Positions 1-9,900 of a stretch of 64,000 nt of DNA are shown here, piece by piece. The DNA is from Streptantibioticus parmotrematis. GTDB lineage: Bacteria > Actinomycetota > Actinomycetes > Streptomycetales > Streptomycetaceae. The notes under the pieces were generated by a model. It was not told the DNA's origin. It saw only the letters and a program-made list of their open reading frames with translations, and did no database searches. The stretch's first letter is position 1. Each line of letters starts with the position of its first letter. The stretch spans positions 124,001-188,000 of the forward strand of contig NZ_JAINVZ010000010.1 of the NCBI RefSeq assembly GCF_019890615.1, given 5' to 3'. The position numbers were made by a program, and so were the translations under genes.

Positions 1-264
1 CTCGTACATCCCGTCCGCGGCCAGCGGCGCCAGCTCCAGGAAGGGCGAGCCGGGGTCGAGCAGCCCGTCCACCCGGTCGCGGGGGAGCAGCTTGCCGCGC
101 GCGGTGTGCCGGGCGCGGGACTTCTCCCCGCCGCCCAGCCGCGCGGCGGCGAGCTTCTCGCGCAGCCGGGCCGACAGCTCGGCGTGCGCCGCCGCGTTGG
201 CCGCGAAGGCGTCGGAGGCCGGATCGGCCGCGCTGCGCAGCGCGGGTGGTGCCGTGTCACGCAT
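1..264 (-). CDS. Acyl-CoA carboxylase carboxyltransferase (beta) subunit, N-terminal part
   Basis: Only the first 88 codons lie in the window; the gene runs off the left edge. The translation starts [13 protein letters not shown] and includes [20 protein letters not shown], the conserved entry to the carboxyltransferase (crotonase-like) fold of methylcrotonyl-, propionyl- and acetyl-CoA carboxylase beta chains. The ATG is preceded by a GGGAG ribosome site. It is divergent from a TetR gene and close to an acyl-CoA dehydrogenase. That neighbourhood fits a branched-chain (leucine/isovalerate) degradation locus, so a methylcrotonyl-CoA carboxylase role is likely. This is inference, because the substrate-determining region is outside the window. 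Confidence 0.85.
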   Translation of the reverse strand, partial: MRDTAPPALRSAADPASDAFAANAAAHAELSARLREKLAAARLGGGEKSRARHTARGKLLPRDRVDGLLDPGSPFLELAPLAADGMYE

Positions 265-361
265 GTCGTGGGCTCCCTTGCACACGTACGCGATGGGTGG
301 TCGCCGGAGCGATCCCTGGGTGATGGCTGACGACCGCGCGGGGCCGCCGTCCGCCACCGAT

Positions 362-408
362 GTTAGTGACCGTTAACGTCTTTGAGGCCAAGGTTAACGC
401 TCGCTAAC
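362..408. promoter_or_regulatory. Pair of TetR-type operator-like palindromes
   Basis: Two near-palindromes of 16 bp, GTTAGTGACCGTTAAC and GTTAACGCTCGCTAAC, lie 15 bp apart in the gap between the divergent carboxylase and TetR genes. Each has the GTTA..TAAC arm pattern typical of TetR-family operators. The position suggests that the adjacent regulator represses both itself and the carboxylase gene. The sites are seen directly; the binding protein is inferred. Confidence 0.65.
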
Positions 409-413
409 GCGGA

Positions 414-1034
414 ATGTCTAGAATCTTCTGCATGCAGCCGACGAAGGCCGGGGCGACCCGGCGCGAGCAGATCCTCAAGGAGGCCGCGCAGCTGTTCGCC
501 GAGCGCGGGTTCCACGGCGTCGGCGTCGACGAGATCGGCGCCGCCGTCGGCATCAGCGGCCCCGGCCTGTACCGCCACTTCGCCGGCAAGGACGCGATGC
601 TCGCCGAGCTGCTGGTCGGCATCAGCGGCAGGCTGCTGGCCGCGGGCAAGCACCGCATCGCCCGCGCGGACTCGGCAGGCGAGGCGCTGGACGCCCTGGT
701 GCGCGGCCATGTCGACTTCGCGCTCGACGACCGCCCGCTGATCGTGCTGCACGACCGCGAGCTGGACCGGCTGCGCGAGTCGGACCGCAAGCTGGTGCGG
801 CAGTTGCAGCGGCAGTACGTCGAGCTGTGGGTGGAGGTCGTACGGGAGGTGCACCCGGACGCCGGCGAGTCGCAGGCGCGAGCCGCCGTGCACGCGGTCT
901 TCGGCCTGCTCAACTCCACCCCGCACCTGGGCACCCGTGGCGACCTGTCCGGCCGCCAGGCCGCCGCCGCACTGCTGCGCAGGCTCGCGCTGGGCGCGTT
1001 CACGGCGCTGGACGGCAAGGGGGAGCCGGGCTGA
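414..1034 (+). CDS. TetR family transcriptional regulator
   Basis: A 206-aa protein with a TetR N-terminal helix-turn-helix at about residues 36-57 (GVGVDEIGAAVGISGPGLYRH) and a helical ligand-binding C-terminal domain. The start is uncertain. The ATG used here gives MSRIFC..., and a second ATG six codons on gives MQPTKAG; neither has a strong ribosome site. The gene sits between a divergent acyl-CoA carboxylase and a codirectional acyl-CoA dehydrogenase, so an acyl-CoA or short fatty-acid ligand is the likely effector (inference). Confidence 0.9.
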   Translation: MSRIFCMQPTKAGATRREQILKEAAQLFAERGFHGVGVDEIGAAVGISGPGLYRHFAGKDAMLAELLVGISGRLLAAGKHRIARADSAGEALDALVRGHVDFALDDRPLIVLHDRELDRLRESDRKLVRQLQRQYVELWVEVVREVHPDAGESQARAAVHAVFGLLNSTPHLGTRGDLSGRQAAAALLRRLALGAFTALDGKGEPG

Positions 1035-1127
1035 GCCCTGGGCGGGCAGGGCGAGCCGCCGCAGGAGCGGGCCGGGGCCCGGTGGAGAGAGGCGCTGGAC
1101 AGATCCGCCAACCGAGAAGTAACTTGC

Positions 1128-1137
1128 CAAGCGCTTG
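1128..1137. promoter_or_regulatory. CAAGCGCTTG palindrome upstream of acyl-CoA dehydrogenase
   Basis: A perfect 10-bp palindrome (CAAGCGCTTG) inside the longer stretch CCAAGCGCTTGCTTAGG lies about 75 bp before the acyl-CoA dehydrogenase start. It is unlike the GTTA/TAAC sites to the left, so a different regulator may act here. The 11-mer AAGCGCTTGCT recurs upstream of the Gfo/Idh gene near 14.0 kb. Confidence 0.4.
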
Positions 1138-1211
1138 CTTAGGCCGGTTTCCATCGGCCGCCGGGCCGGATCCCGCCGGCCGGTCCCGCCCACGCGCTTG
1201 AGGAGGCCAGC

Positions 1212-2369
1212 GTGCGCCGCACGGTGTTCAACGAGGACCACGAGGCGTTCCGGTCCACGATCCGCGACTTCATCGCCACCGAGGTCACCCCCGTCTACCC
1301 CGAGTGGGAGCAGGCCGGACACGCCCCGCGCGACTTCTACTACAAGCTCGGCGAGCTGGGCGTCTTCGGCATCGAGGTGCCGGAGGAGTACGGCGGCGCG
1401 GGTGAGACCAGCTTCAAGTTCAACGCGGTCATCTCCGAGGAGTGCGCCCGCGCGGGCGTCAGCTTCGGCGGCAGCGGCGTGCACACCGCGCTGTGCCTGC
1501 CGTACCTGCTCAAGTACGCCGACGACGAGCAGAAGAAGCGCTGGCTGCCGAAGTTCGTCACCGGCGAGATGATGACCGCGATCGCCATGACCGAGCCCGG
1601 CACCGGCTCGGACCTCGCGGGCATGAAGACCACCGCCCGGCTGTCGCAGGACGGCACGCACTACGTGCTCAACGGCGCCAAGACCTTCATCACCGGCGGC
1701 GTCCTCGCCGACCGCGTCCTGGTCTGCTGCCGCACCTCCGCGCCGACCCCCGAGGACCGGCGTGGCGGGATCTCCATCCTCGTCGTCGACACCAAGAGCG
1801 AGGGCTACGCGGTCGGCCGCAAGCTGGAGAAGCTGGGCCTGAAGTCCTCCGACACCGCCGAGTTGTCGTTCACCGACGTCCACGTCCCCGTCGAGGACCT
1901 GCTCGGCGAGGAGGGCAAGGCGTTCGAGTACCTCACGCACAACCTCCCGCAGGAACGTCTCGGCATCGCGCTGGGCGCCTACTCCCAGGCCGCCGCCGCG
2001 ATCCGCTTCGCCACCGACTACGTGCGCGAGCGCACCGTCTTCGGCAAGCCGGTCGCGGGCTTCCAGAACACCAAGTTCGTGCTCGCCGACTGCAAGGCCG
2101 AGGTGGACGCCGCCCAGGCGGTGGTCGACCGCGCGCTCGACGCCCTCGACGCGGGCGAGCTGACCCCGGCCGACGCCGCCTCCGCCAAACTGTTCTGCAC
2201 CGACGTCGCGGCCCGCGTCATCGACAAGTGCCTGCAACTGCACGGCGGTTACGGCTACATGATGGAGTACCCCATCGCCCGCCTGTACGCGGACACCCGC
2301 GTCACCCGCATCTACGGCGGCACCAGCGAGGTCATGCGGTCCATCATCGCCAAGTCCATGGGCCTGTGA
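1212..2369 (+). CDS. Acyl-CoA dehydrogenase
   Basis: A 385-aa FAD flavoprotein of usual family length that oxidises acyl-CoA to 2-enoyl-CoA and passes electrons to ETF. The FAD/substrate signature AMTEPGTGSDL is at about 125-135. The C-terminal loop reads YGGTSEVM rather than YEGT. Glu is therefore absent at the medium-chain catalytic position, and the base is probably Glu248 in PQERLGIA, as in isovaleryl-CoA and long-chain dehydrogenases. The GTG start has a GAGGAGG ribosome site. The thioesterase follows 20 bp later, so the two are probably cotranscribed. Next to a carboxylase gene, an isovaleryl-CoA-like role is plausible but not proven. Confidence 0.93.
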   Translation: MRRTVFNEDHEAFRSTIRDFIATEVTPVYPEWEQAGHAPRDFYYKLGELGVFGIEVPEEYGGAGETSFKFNAVISEECARAGVSFGGSGVHTALCLPYLLKYADDEQKKRWLPKFVTGEMMTAIAMTEPGTGSDLAGMKTTARLSQDGTHYVLNGAKTFITGGVLADRVLVCCRTSAPTPEDRRGGISILVVDTKSEGYAVGRKLEKLGLKSSDTAELSFTDVHVPVEDLLGEEGKAFEYLTHNLPQERLGIALGAYSQAAAAIRFATDYVRERTVFGKPVAGFQNTKFVLADCKAEVDAAQAVVDRALDALDAGELTPADAASAKLFCTDVAARVIDKCLQLHGGYGYMMEYPIARLYADTRVTRIYGGTSEVMRSIIAKSMGL

Positions 2370-2389
2370 GCGGAAGACCGGAGCCGACG

Positions 2390-3265
2390 ATGGACGCCCC
2401 GCTCAAGGACCTGCTCGACCTGCTCGACCTGGAGCGGATCGAGGCGAACATCTTCCGCGGCCGCAGCCGCCCCGCCGTCGTCCCCCGGGTCTTCGGCGGC
2501 CAGGTCGCCGCCCAGGCCCTGGTCGCCGCGGGCCGCAGCGTGCCGCAGGACCGGCACGCCCACTCCCTGCACGCCTACTTCCTGCGCCCCGGCGACCCCG
2601 GCGCGCCGATCGTCTACGAGGTCGACCGCATCCGCGACGGCCGCTCCTTCACCACCCGCCGGGTGGTGGCCGTCCAGCACGGGCAGCCGATCTTCCACCT
2701 GTCCGCGTCGTTCCAGACGTACGAGGAGGGGCTGGAGCACCAGGAGCCCATGCCGGACGCGCCCGACCCCGAGACGCTGCCGCCCGCGGAGGAGGTGCTG
2801 CCGAAGCACGCCGGGTACTTCCCCGACCCCTCGGTGGTGGACCGGCTGCTGGAGGCCAGGGCCGCCGTCGACCTCAGGTACGCCCAGGACCCGCCCTACC
2901 TGAGCGTCGGGCGGCCGCGCGAGCCGCGCTCGCAGGTGTGGTTCCGCACCCGCGGCGAACTCGCCGACGACCCCCTGCTCCACGTCTGCCTGGCCACCTA
3001 CGTCTCCGACATGACGCTGCTGGACTCCGTGCTGCTCGCGCACGGGCGCGGCGGCTGGGCGGTCGGCGACGTGGTGGGCGCCAGCCTGGACCACGCCATG
3101 TGGTTCCACCGGCCGTTCCGCGCCGACGAGTGGCTGCTGTACGACCAGCAGTCGCCGTCCGCGTCCGGCGGGCGGGGCCTCGGCACGGCGCGCATCTACA
3201 CCCGCGACGGACGGCTCGCCGTCTCCGTCATCCAGGAGGGCGTGGTGCGCGTCCCGCGCGCCTGA
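2390..3265 (+). CDS. tesB: Acyl-CoA thioesterase II
   Basis: A 291-aa double-hotdog thioesterase that hydrolyses acyl-CoA to free acid and CoA. All three active-site blocks of the TesB family can be read: the Asp in SLDHAMWFHRPF, the Thr/Ser-Gln block DQQSPSASGG, and the Gln in VIQEGVVR near the C terminus. The N-terminal hotdog carries RSFTTRRVVA. The ATG lies 20 bp after the acyl-CoA dehydrogenase stop. Its likely job is releasing CoA from overflow intermediates of the neighbouring pathway. It ends 4 bp from the convergent phosphatase-like gene. Confidence 0.92.
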   Translation: MDAPLKDLLDLLDLERIEANIFRGRSRPAVVPRVFGGQVAAQALVAAGRSVPQDRHAHSLHAYFLRPGDPGAPIVYEVDRIRDGRSFTTRRVVAVQHGQPIFHLSASFQTYEEGLEHQEPMPDAPDPETLPPAEEVLPKHAGYFPDPSVVDRLLEARAAVDLRYAQDPPYLSVGRPREPRSQVWFRTRGELADDPLLHVCLATYVSDMTLLDSVLLAHGRGGWAVGDVVGASLDHAMWFHRPFRADEWLLYDQQSPSASGGRGLGTARIYTRDGRLAVSVIQEGVVRVPRA

Positions 3266-3269
3266 GCGG

Positions 3270-4058
3270 CTATCCGGCGAGCCCGGCCGCGTTCAGCAGG
3301 TACGCGGTCATCGGGTCGTAGTAGTGCGGCGCCACGTGGTCGTCGAGCGGCACGGTGACCTCCAGCATGCCCTCCGTCTCGCCGACGAACAGCGCGGGGT
3401 CGTTGCAGTCCGCGTACCCGACCGCGTCGATCCCGCGCCGGCCTGCGCACCCCGCCCAGCCGTGGTCGGCGACCACCAGGTCGGGCAGCGGCCGCCCCTC
3501 GCGTTCCAACGCGTCCAGGATCGCCGACATCGGGTCGGGGGAGTGGGTGTGCACCAGCGCCGCGCCGCGCAGCAGCATCGCGACGCCGCCGATCTGCAGC
3601 ACCCGCCCCTCGTCCGCGAACAGCCCCTCCGGGATCGTCACGACCTCGCAGCCCGCCGCGCGCAGCGCCGCCCCCGTCGCCTGGTGCACCCCGAGCAGCC
3701 CGCCGGGGTGGCCGGTGGCCAGCAGCACCCGCCGCCCGCCCTCGGCCGCCTTGCGCAGCGTCGCCGCCGCCCGGTCCAGCGCGGCCACCGTCAGCTCCGG
3801 GTCGATGGTGTCCTGGCCCGAGCGGTACGCCGGGTCGGCGATCACCCCGCAGCGCTCCGCCATCAGCTCCAGCACCGCGTCCTCGTCCTGCCACCGGTCG
3901 CCGAGGTCGAGACCCAGCCAGTAGTACCGGTTGCCCGCGGCCAGCTCGCGGTAGTGGTCGAGGTTGTTCTCGCGGCTGGTGGCGACGGCTCCGGCGATAC
4001 GGGTGCGTATCAGGTGCTCGGTCAGGGCGGTGCGGGACGGTGCGTGAACTGTGGGCAT
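3270..4058 (-). CDS. Conserved phosphatase-like protein
   Basis: A 262-aa soluble protein starting MPTVHAPSRTALTEHLI. It contains NRYYWLGLDLGDRW, a LLATGHPGGLLGVHQ segment and PDLVVADHGWAG, with acidic and histidine residues suggestive of a metal- or phosphate-handling site. Streptomyces homologues are commonly labelled phosphatase, but I cannot identify a diagnostic HAD, PAP2 or histidine-phosphatase motif, so the label is weak. The ATG was chosen because upstream codons read into a proline/alanine-rich non-conserved stretch. It is convergent with tesB and shares a strand with the PucR regulator. Confidence 0.6.
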   Translation of the reverse strand: MPTVHAPSRTALTEHLIRTRIAGAVATSRENNLDHYRELAAGNRYYWLGLDLGDRWQDEDAVLELMAERCGVIADPAYRSGQDTIDPELTVAALDRAAATLRKAAEGGRRVLLATGHPGGLLGVHQATGAALRAAGCEVVTIPEGLFADEGRVLQIGGVAMLLRGAALVHTHSPDPMSAILDALEREGRPLPDLVVADHGWAGCAGRRGIDAVGYADCNDPALFVGETEGMLEVTVPLDDHVAPHYYDPMTAYLLNAAGLAG

Positions 4059-4172
4059 GCCTTCATTGTCGCGTGCCGGGGAACGGGTGTACGGGGGGTG
4101 GGCGATCGAGACGAAGGCGTGACCGGCTCGTGCCTTCGCCACGACCGCGTGAGCCTGCCTCGCCACGACCGC

Positions 4173-5678
4173 CTACAGGTGGCGCAGGGCCAGCCACAGG
4201 TCGGCTCGGACGTCGGGGTCGTTCAGGTCCGCGTCCAGCAGGTCCGCGGCCCTCGCCACGCGCTGCCTGACGGTGTTGCGGTGCACCCGCAGGGCCGCCG
4301 CCGTACGGTCCCAGCCGCCGTGCAGCGCGAGCCACGTCCGCAACGTCTCCAGCAACGCCGGTGAACCGGCCACCGGCGCCAGCCGCGCCGCCGCGTACGC
4401 CCGCGCGTCCTCCGGCGGCAGCAGCGCCCCGATACCGTCGTCCGCCGCCCGGTGCCGTACCACCGCCGTGTGCGAGGCGACCGCCCTGCGCAGCGCGGCC
4501 CCGGCCTGGGCGTCCGCACCGGGCAGCTCCGCGGTCCTGGCCGGCGCGCTCACCCCCAGCGTCCAGCCCGGCACCGCGACCTGCTCACGCCCAGGCGCCC
4601 CCGTCTCCTCCGGCACCAGCACGCGCACCGGCCCGCCCTCCTCCGCGTCCGCCAGCGGGCTGCCGAGGGCGGCGGCCAGCGCGGCGGCGGACGCGCGCGG
4701 CGACGGGTCGGCGGGGTCGCGGCGGTGGCCGTGCACCACCGTCCACCACGGCTCCGGCGCCCCGGACAGCAGCGGTGCGACCGTCTCGGAGTCCGCTCCC
4801 AGCAACAGCCTGACCAGGGCGGACGTGCGATCGGCCGAGGCGGCGCCCAGGTCGCGGGCGGTCAGCAGCGACAGCAGGACGGCGGCCACCCCCGCGATCG
4901 CCGCTCCGCCCGCCTCACCGCCCTCCGGCATCGCCAGCACCAGTGCCGCCGTCCCGCCCTCGCCCAGCGCGTGCGCCAGCAGCCGCCGTCCGCCCGCCGC
5001 CTCCGCCGCCGTCGTGGGCGCCCCGGCCCGCCCGCTCCGCACGACCCCGGCCAGCTCCCGCATCGCCTCCGCCACGTCGTCCGGCGGCACCGGCCCCGCC
5101 GCGTACAGCTCCTCCCTCCGCGACCCCAGCACGCAGGCCCGCGCGCCCAGCCGCCGGGCCAGCTGCCGCAGCACCGCGGGCACCGGGTCCGGCGCCGCCG
5201 CGGCCGCCGCCAGCCCCTGCTGCGCCTGCGCCACCCGCCGCAGCTCCCGGTGCCTGGCCTGCGCCATCAACTGCCACACCGCCCGCGCCACCCCCGCGAA
5301 CGGCGTCCCCGGTGGCACCTCGACCAGCGGCACCCCGTACCGCTCGCAGGCCCGCGGCAGCGCCCGCGGGGTCTCCTCCAGCACCGGCGTCACCCCGAAG
5401 CCCAGCGCCGCCACCCCGCCGCGCGCCAGCCGTGCCACGTATCCGTCCAGCACGTCCGCCGCCCCCGTCGCGTCCTCCGGGGGAAAGTGCACGCCCGCCG
5501 TCAGCAACAGCTCGCCGCCGAGCAGGTACGGCACCGGATCGGCCATCTCGCTCGCGTGCACCCACCGCACCGCGACACCCCCGGGATCAGGCCCGGCGAG
5601 CCTGCGCAGGCCCAGGTCGGCGTGGTCCAGCAGCGCCGCCAACGGCACCGCGGGCGTGGGCGGGGTCAACTCGGGCAT
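4173..5678 (-). CDS. PucR family transcriptional regulator
   Basis: A 501-aa protein. The N terminus (about 10-125) is a PucR purine-catabolism-type domain (HASEMADPVPYLLGGELLLTAG), the middle is an alanine/glycine-rich region, and the last 60 residues form the PucR C-terminal HTH (GGWDRTAAALRVHRNTVRQR). PucR proteins control catabolic genes for nitrogenous compounds. It is divergent from the agmatinase gene with under 200 bp between, so it is probably the activator or repressor of that gene. Confidence 0.88.
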   Translation of the reverse strand: MPELTPPTPAVPLAALLDHADLGLRRLAGPDPGGVAVRWVHASEMADPVPYLLGGELLLTAGVHFPPEDATGAADVLDGYVARLARGGVAALGFGVTPVLEETPRALPRACERYGVPLVEVPPGTPFAGVARAVWQLMAQARHRELRRVAQAQQGLAAAAAAPDPVPAVLRQLARRLGARACVLGSRREELYAAGPVPPDDVAEAMRELAGVVRSGRAGAPTTAAEAAGGRRLLAHALGEGGTAALVLAMPEGGEAGGAAIAGVAAVLLSLLTARDLGAASADRTSALVRLLLGADSETVAPLLSGAPEPWWTVVHGHRRDPADPSPRASAAALAAALGSPLADAEEGGPVRVLVPEETGAPGREQVAVPGWTLGVSAPARTAELPGADAQAGAALRRAVASHTAVVRHRAADDGIGALLPPEDARAYAAARLAPVAGSPALLETLRTWLALHGGWDRTAAALRVHRNTVRQRVARAADLLDADLNDPDVRADLWLALRHL

Positions 5679-5826
5679 GGACGAACCGTTCAGCGAAGGC
5701 TTCCGATATGGAGGAAACGTACACTTCAGCGTCGCCCCACGGCGACCTAGGGTTTCCTATCGAGACGGCCGCCGACCGCCCTCGCCCCGCACCGGCGCCC
5801 GACGTCCACCCGTACCTCGCCGACCC

Positions 5827-5850
5827 ACGTTGATCAATATTGATCAACGT
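5827..5850. promoter_or_regulatory. 24-bp perfect palindrome before agmatinase
   Basis: The 12-mer ACGTTGATCAAT is followed immediately by its exact reverse complement, giving a perfect 24-bp inverted repeat. A further related half-site (CGTTGACCAA) continues to its right. It lies 20 bp upstream of the agmatinase start and about 150 bp from the PucR start. It is AT-rich against the local background and is the obvious operator of this divergent pair. Confidence 0.75.
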
Positions 5851-5870
5851 TGACCAAGGGGACACCCACC

Positions 5871-6839
5871 ATGACCAGCAGCACCGGGCCGCGCGGCCCC
5901 GTCGACTCCTCCCGCGTCCCGCGTTACGCCGGGCCCGCCACCTTCGCGCGGCTGCCGCGTATCGACGAGGTCGGCGCCGCCGACGTGGCGGTCGTCGGCG
6001 TCCCCTTCGACAGCGGCGTCTCCTACCGGCCCGGCGCCCGCTTCGGCGGCAACGCCATCCGTGAGGCGTCCCGCCTGCTGCGCCCCTACAACCCGGCGCA
6101 GGACGCCTCCCCGTTCGCCCTCGCCCAGGTCGCCGACGCCGGTGACATCGCGGTCAACCCGTTCAACATCAACGAGGCCGTCGAGACCGTCCAGGCCGCC
6201 GCCGACGACCTGCTGGACGGCGGCGCCCGGCTGATGACGCTGGGCGGCGACCACACCATCGCGCTGCCGCTGCTGCGCTCCGTCGCCCGCAAGCACGGCC
6301 CCGTCGCCCTGCTGCACTTCGACGCCCACCTCGACACCTGGGACACCTACTTCGGTGCCGAGTACACCCACGGCACGCCGTTCCGCCGGGCCGTCGAGGA
6401 GGGCATCCTCGACACCTCCGCCCTCTCCCACGTCGGCACCCGCGGCCCGCTCTACGGCAAGCAGGACCTCGCCGACGACGAGAAGATGGGCTTCGGCATC
6501 GTCACCTCCGCCGACGTCATGCGGCGCGGCGTGGACGAGGTGGCCCAGCAGCTGCGCGAGCGCATCGGCGACCGCCCGCTGTACATCTCCATCGACATCG
6601 ACGTGCTCGACCCGGCCCACGCGCCCGGCACCGGCACCCCCGAGGCGGGCGGCCTGACCTCCCGCGAACTGCTGGAGATCCTGCGCGGCCTGGCCTCCTG
6701 CCACCTGGTCTCCGCCGACCTGGTCGAGGTCGCCCCGGCCTACGACCACGCCGAGATCACCTCGGTCGCGGCCTCCCACACCGCGTACGAGCTGACCACG
6801 ATCATGTCCCGGCAGATCGCGGCGTCCCGCGAGGGCTGA
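5871..6839 (+). CDS. speB: Agmatinase / guanidino-acid ureohydrolase
   Basis: A 322-aa member of the arginase/agmatinase family, which hydrolyses agmatine or guanidinobutyrate to urea plus an amine using two Mn ions. The metal ligands are all present: His128 (GGDHT), Asp151-His153-Asp155 (FDAHLDTWD) and Asp242/Asp244 ([11 protein letters not shown]). The ATG is chosen because AAGGGGA lies about 8 nt before it; an earlier ATG seven codons upstream falls inside the palindrome. PucR control and the lack of spermidine genes suggest a catabolic ureohydrolase, possibly guanidinobutyrase, rather than polyamine biosynthesis. Confidence 0.92.
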   Translation: MTSSTGPRGPVDSSRVPRYAGPATFARLPRIDEVGAADVAVVGVPFDSGVSYRPGARFGGNAIREASRLLRPYNPAQDASPFALAQVADAGDIAVNPFNINEAVETVQAAADDLLDGGARLMTLGGDHTIALPLLRSVARKHGPVALLHFDAHLDTWDTYFGAEYTHGTPFRRAVEEGILDTSALSHVGTRGPLYGKQDLADDEKMGFGIVTSADVMRRGVDEVAQQLRERIGDRPLYISIDIDVLDPAHAPGTGTPEAGGLTSRELLEILRGLASCHLVSADLVEVAPAYDHAEITSVAASHTAYELTTIMSRQIAASREG

Positions 6840-6857
6840 CCCCGCGCACGCCCCCAC

Positions 6858-6909
6858 GGGTCCTAGGTCCTTCGCCCTACCGGGCTCGGACCTGGGACCC
6901 GCTTTTTGT
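6858..6909 (+). terminator. Rho-independent terminator after agmatinase
   Basis: A 13-bp stem (GGGTCCTAGGTCC with GGACCTGGGACCC, one G-U pair) closes a 17-nt loop and is followed by GCTTTTTGTT. This is one of few hairpins in the window with a real T-tract. Confidence 0.85.
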
Positions 6910-6993
6910 TGCGGACGGATGAAATCCGCTTCCCCCGGCGTTGCAGCCTTCCGGGCGCGGCCGGGTGGCGGCCGACGCGACGGGAGGCACTGA

Positions 6994-9900
6994 GTGGCGG
7001 CGACGACGCGGACCGCGAGCACGACGGAACGGCCCGCCGGGGGCCCGGACGGGCCCGGCGACGGCCGCGCGAGGAGCGCGGGCGGACGCCCCGGCCAGGG
7101 CTGGCTGCGGCGCATCACCGCCGACAGCTGGCACTACCGCCACGCGGTCCTGCTCGCGCTCGGCGCCTCCCTCGTCGGCATGGCCGTCACCGCGCTCGTC
7201 CCGCTGCTGCCCCGTCTGATCATCGACGACGTCGTCGCCGGGCACACCGGCTCCGTCGGCCTGTGGGCCTCGCTGATGGTGGTGGCCGCGCTCGCCGTCT
7301 ACGCCTCCACCTACGTGCGCCGCTACTACGGCGGACGCCTCGCCCTCGACGTCCAGTACGACCTGCGCACCGCGATGTTCCGCACCATCTCGCGGCTCGA
7401 CGGCGCCCGGCAGGACGCGCTCGACACCGGGCAGGTGGTCGGCCGCGCCACCAGCGACCTCCAGCTGATCCAGGGCCTGCTGTTCATGATCCCCGTCATG
7501 CTCGGCAACCTGCTGCTGTTCGTGATGTCCCTGGTCGTGATGGCGGTGCTCTCCCCGCTGCTCACCCTGATCGCGCTCGCCGTCGCCCCCGCCCTGTGGT
7601 TCCTGGCCAACCGCAGCCGCACCCGGCTCTTCCCCGCCACCTGGTACGCGCAGGGCGAGGCCGCCGCCGTCGCCGGAGTCGTGGACGGCGCGGTCACCGG
7701 CGTCCGCGTCGTCAAGGGCTTCGGCCAGGAGACGCAGGAAGAGGAGAAGCTGCGCCGCGTCAGCCTGCGCCTGTTCGCCGCCCGGCTGCGCACCGTACGC
7801 CTCAACGCCCGCTACAACCCGGCCCTCCAGGCGGTCCCCGCGCTCGGGCAGGTCGCCATGCTCGCCCTCGGCGGCTGGATGGCCGTCCACCACCAGATCA
7901 CCCTGGGCACCTTCGTCGCCTTCTCCACCTACCTCGCCCAGCTCACCGGCCCGGTGCGGATGCTGACCATGATGCTCACCGTCGGCCAGCAGGCCCGCGC
8001 GGGCGTCGAGCGGGTCTACGAACTGATCGACACCGAACCGGGGATCACCGAGTCCCCTCACGCCCGCGCACTGCCGCGCGACGCGGACGCCGACATCGAG
8101 TTCGACGACGTGACCTTCGGCTACGACCCGGACCGCCCGGTACTGGAGCACCTCAGCCTGCGCGTCGAACCCGGCGAGACGCTCGCCGTCGTCGGCGCCT
8201 CCGGCTCCGGCAAGTCCACCGTCTCCCTGCTGCTGCCCCGCTTCTACGACGTCTCCGGCGGCGCGGTACGGGTCGGCGGCACCGACGTGCGCGACCTCAC
8301 CCTGGACTCGCTGCGCGCCGCCATCGGCCTCGTCCCCGAGGACAGCTTCCTGTTCTCCGACTCGGTCCGCGCCAACATCGCCTACGGCCGCCCCGACGCC
8401 ACCGACGCCGAGATCGAGGCCGCCGCCCGCGCCGCCCAGGCCCACGGCTTCATCTCCGCCCTGCCCAAGGGCTACGACACGGTCGTCGGCGAACAGGGCC
8501 TCACCCTCTCCGGCGGCCAGCGCCAGCGCGTCGCCCTCGCCCGCGCCGTCCTCACCGACCCCCGCCTCCTGCTGCTCGACGACGCCACCTCCGCGGTGGA
8601 CGCCCGCGTCGAGGCGGAGATCCACGACGCCCTGCGCGAGGTCATGCGCGGCCGCACCACCCTCCTGATAGCCCACCGCCGCTCCACCCTCGCCCTCGCC
8701 GACCGCGTCGCCGTACTCGACCACGGACGCCTGGTGGACGTCGGCACCCACGACGAACTCCAGGAGCGCTGCGCCCTCTACCGCCGCCTGCTGACCGACC
8801 CGGACGAACTCGCTGGGGACGACGCGTGGTCGCCGGATCCGGCGGGGCGCGTGCGGGTCGTGGGGGAGGGCGGGGCCGAGCCGGAGGGACGGGCTGCCGA
8901 CGGGATCACGCCCGAGCTGTGGCCCAGGTCCGATCGCGGCGCTCGAGGGGAGAGCCAGGTCGGCGTGGCGACCGCCTCGGCTGCCGCCGGGCCCGGCATG
9001 GCGGGTGCCCTCGCCGGGATGCCGGCCACCCCCGAACTGCTCGCCCGCGTCGCCGCGTTGCCCCCGGCGACCGACACCCCCGACATCGACGACACCGCCG
9101 TCCGCGCCGCCGAACCGCACTTCGGGCTGCGCGCCATGCTCCGCGGCTTCACCGCCCCGCTCCTGATCAGCCTCGCCCTGGTCGCGGCCGACGCGCTGGG
9201 CGGCCTGCTGCTGCCGATCCTCATCCGGCACGGCATCGACCAGGGCGTCGACCGCCTCGCCCTCGGCGCCGTCTGGTCCGCCTCCGGCCTCGCCCTCCTG
9301 GTCGTCCTCGTCCAGTGGGCCGCCGAGGTCGGCGAGAACCAGATGACCGGCCGCACCGGCGAACGCGTCCTGTACTCCCTGCGCCTGAAGATCTTCGCCC
9401 AGCTCCAGCGCCTCGGACTCGACTACTACGAACGCGAGTTGACCGGCCGCGTCATGACCCGCATGACCACCGACGTCGACGCCCTCAGCTCGTTCCTCCA
9501 GACCGGCCTGGTCACCGCCGTCGTCAGCCTGCTGACCTTCTTCGGCATCCTCGTCGCCCTGCTCGCCCTCGACGTGGAACTCGCCCTCGTCGTCTTCGCC
9601 ACCCTCCCGCCCCTGATCGCCGCCACCATCGTCTTCCGCCGCAAGTCGGTACGCGCGTACGGCCTGGCCCGTGACCGGGTGAGCGTCGTCAACGCCGACC
9701 TCCAGGAACACGTGGCGGGCCTGCGCGTCGTCCAGGCGTTCCGTGGCGAACGCGCCGGCGCCCGCCGCTTCGCGGAACGCTCCGACGCCTACCGCCAGGC
9801 CCGGGTGCGCGGCCAATGGTACATATCCGTCTACTTCCCCTTCGTGCAGTTCCTCTCCAGCGTCGCCGCCGCCCTCGTGCTGATCGTCGGCGCCGGCCGG

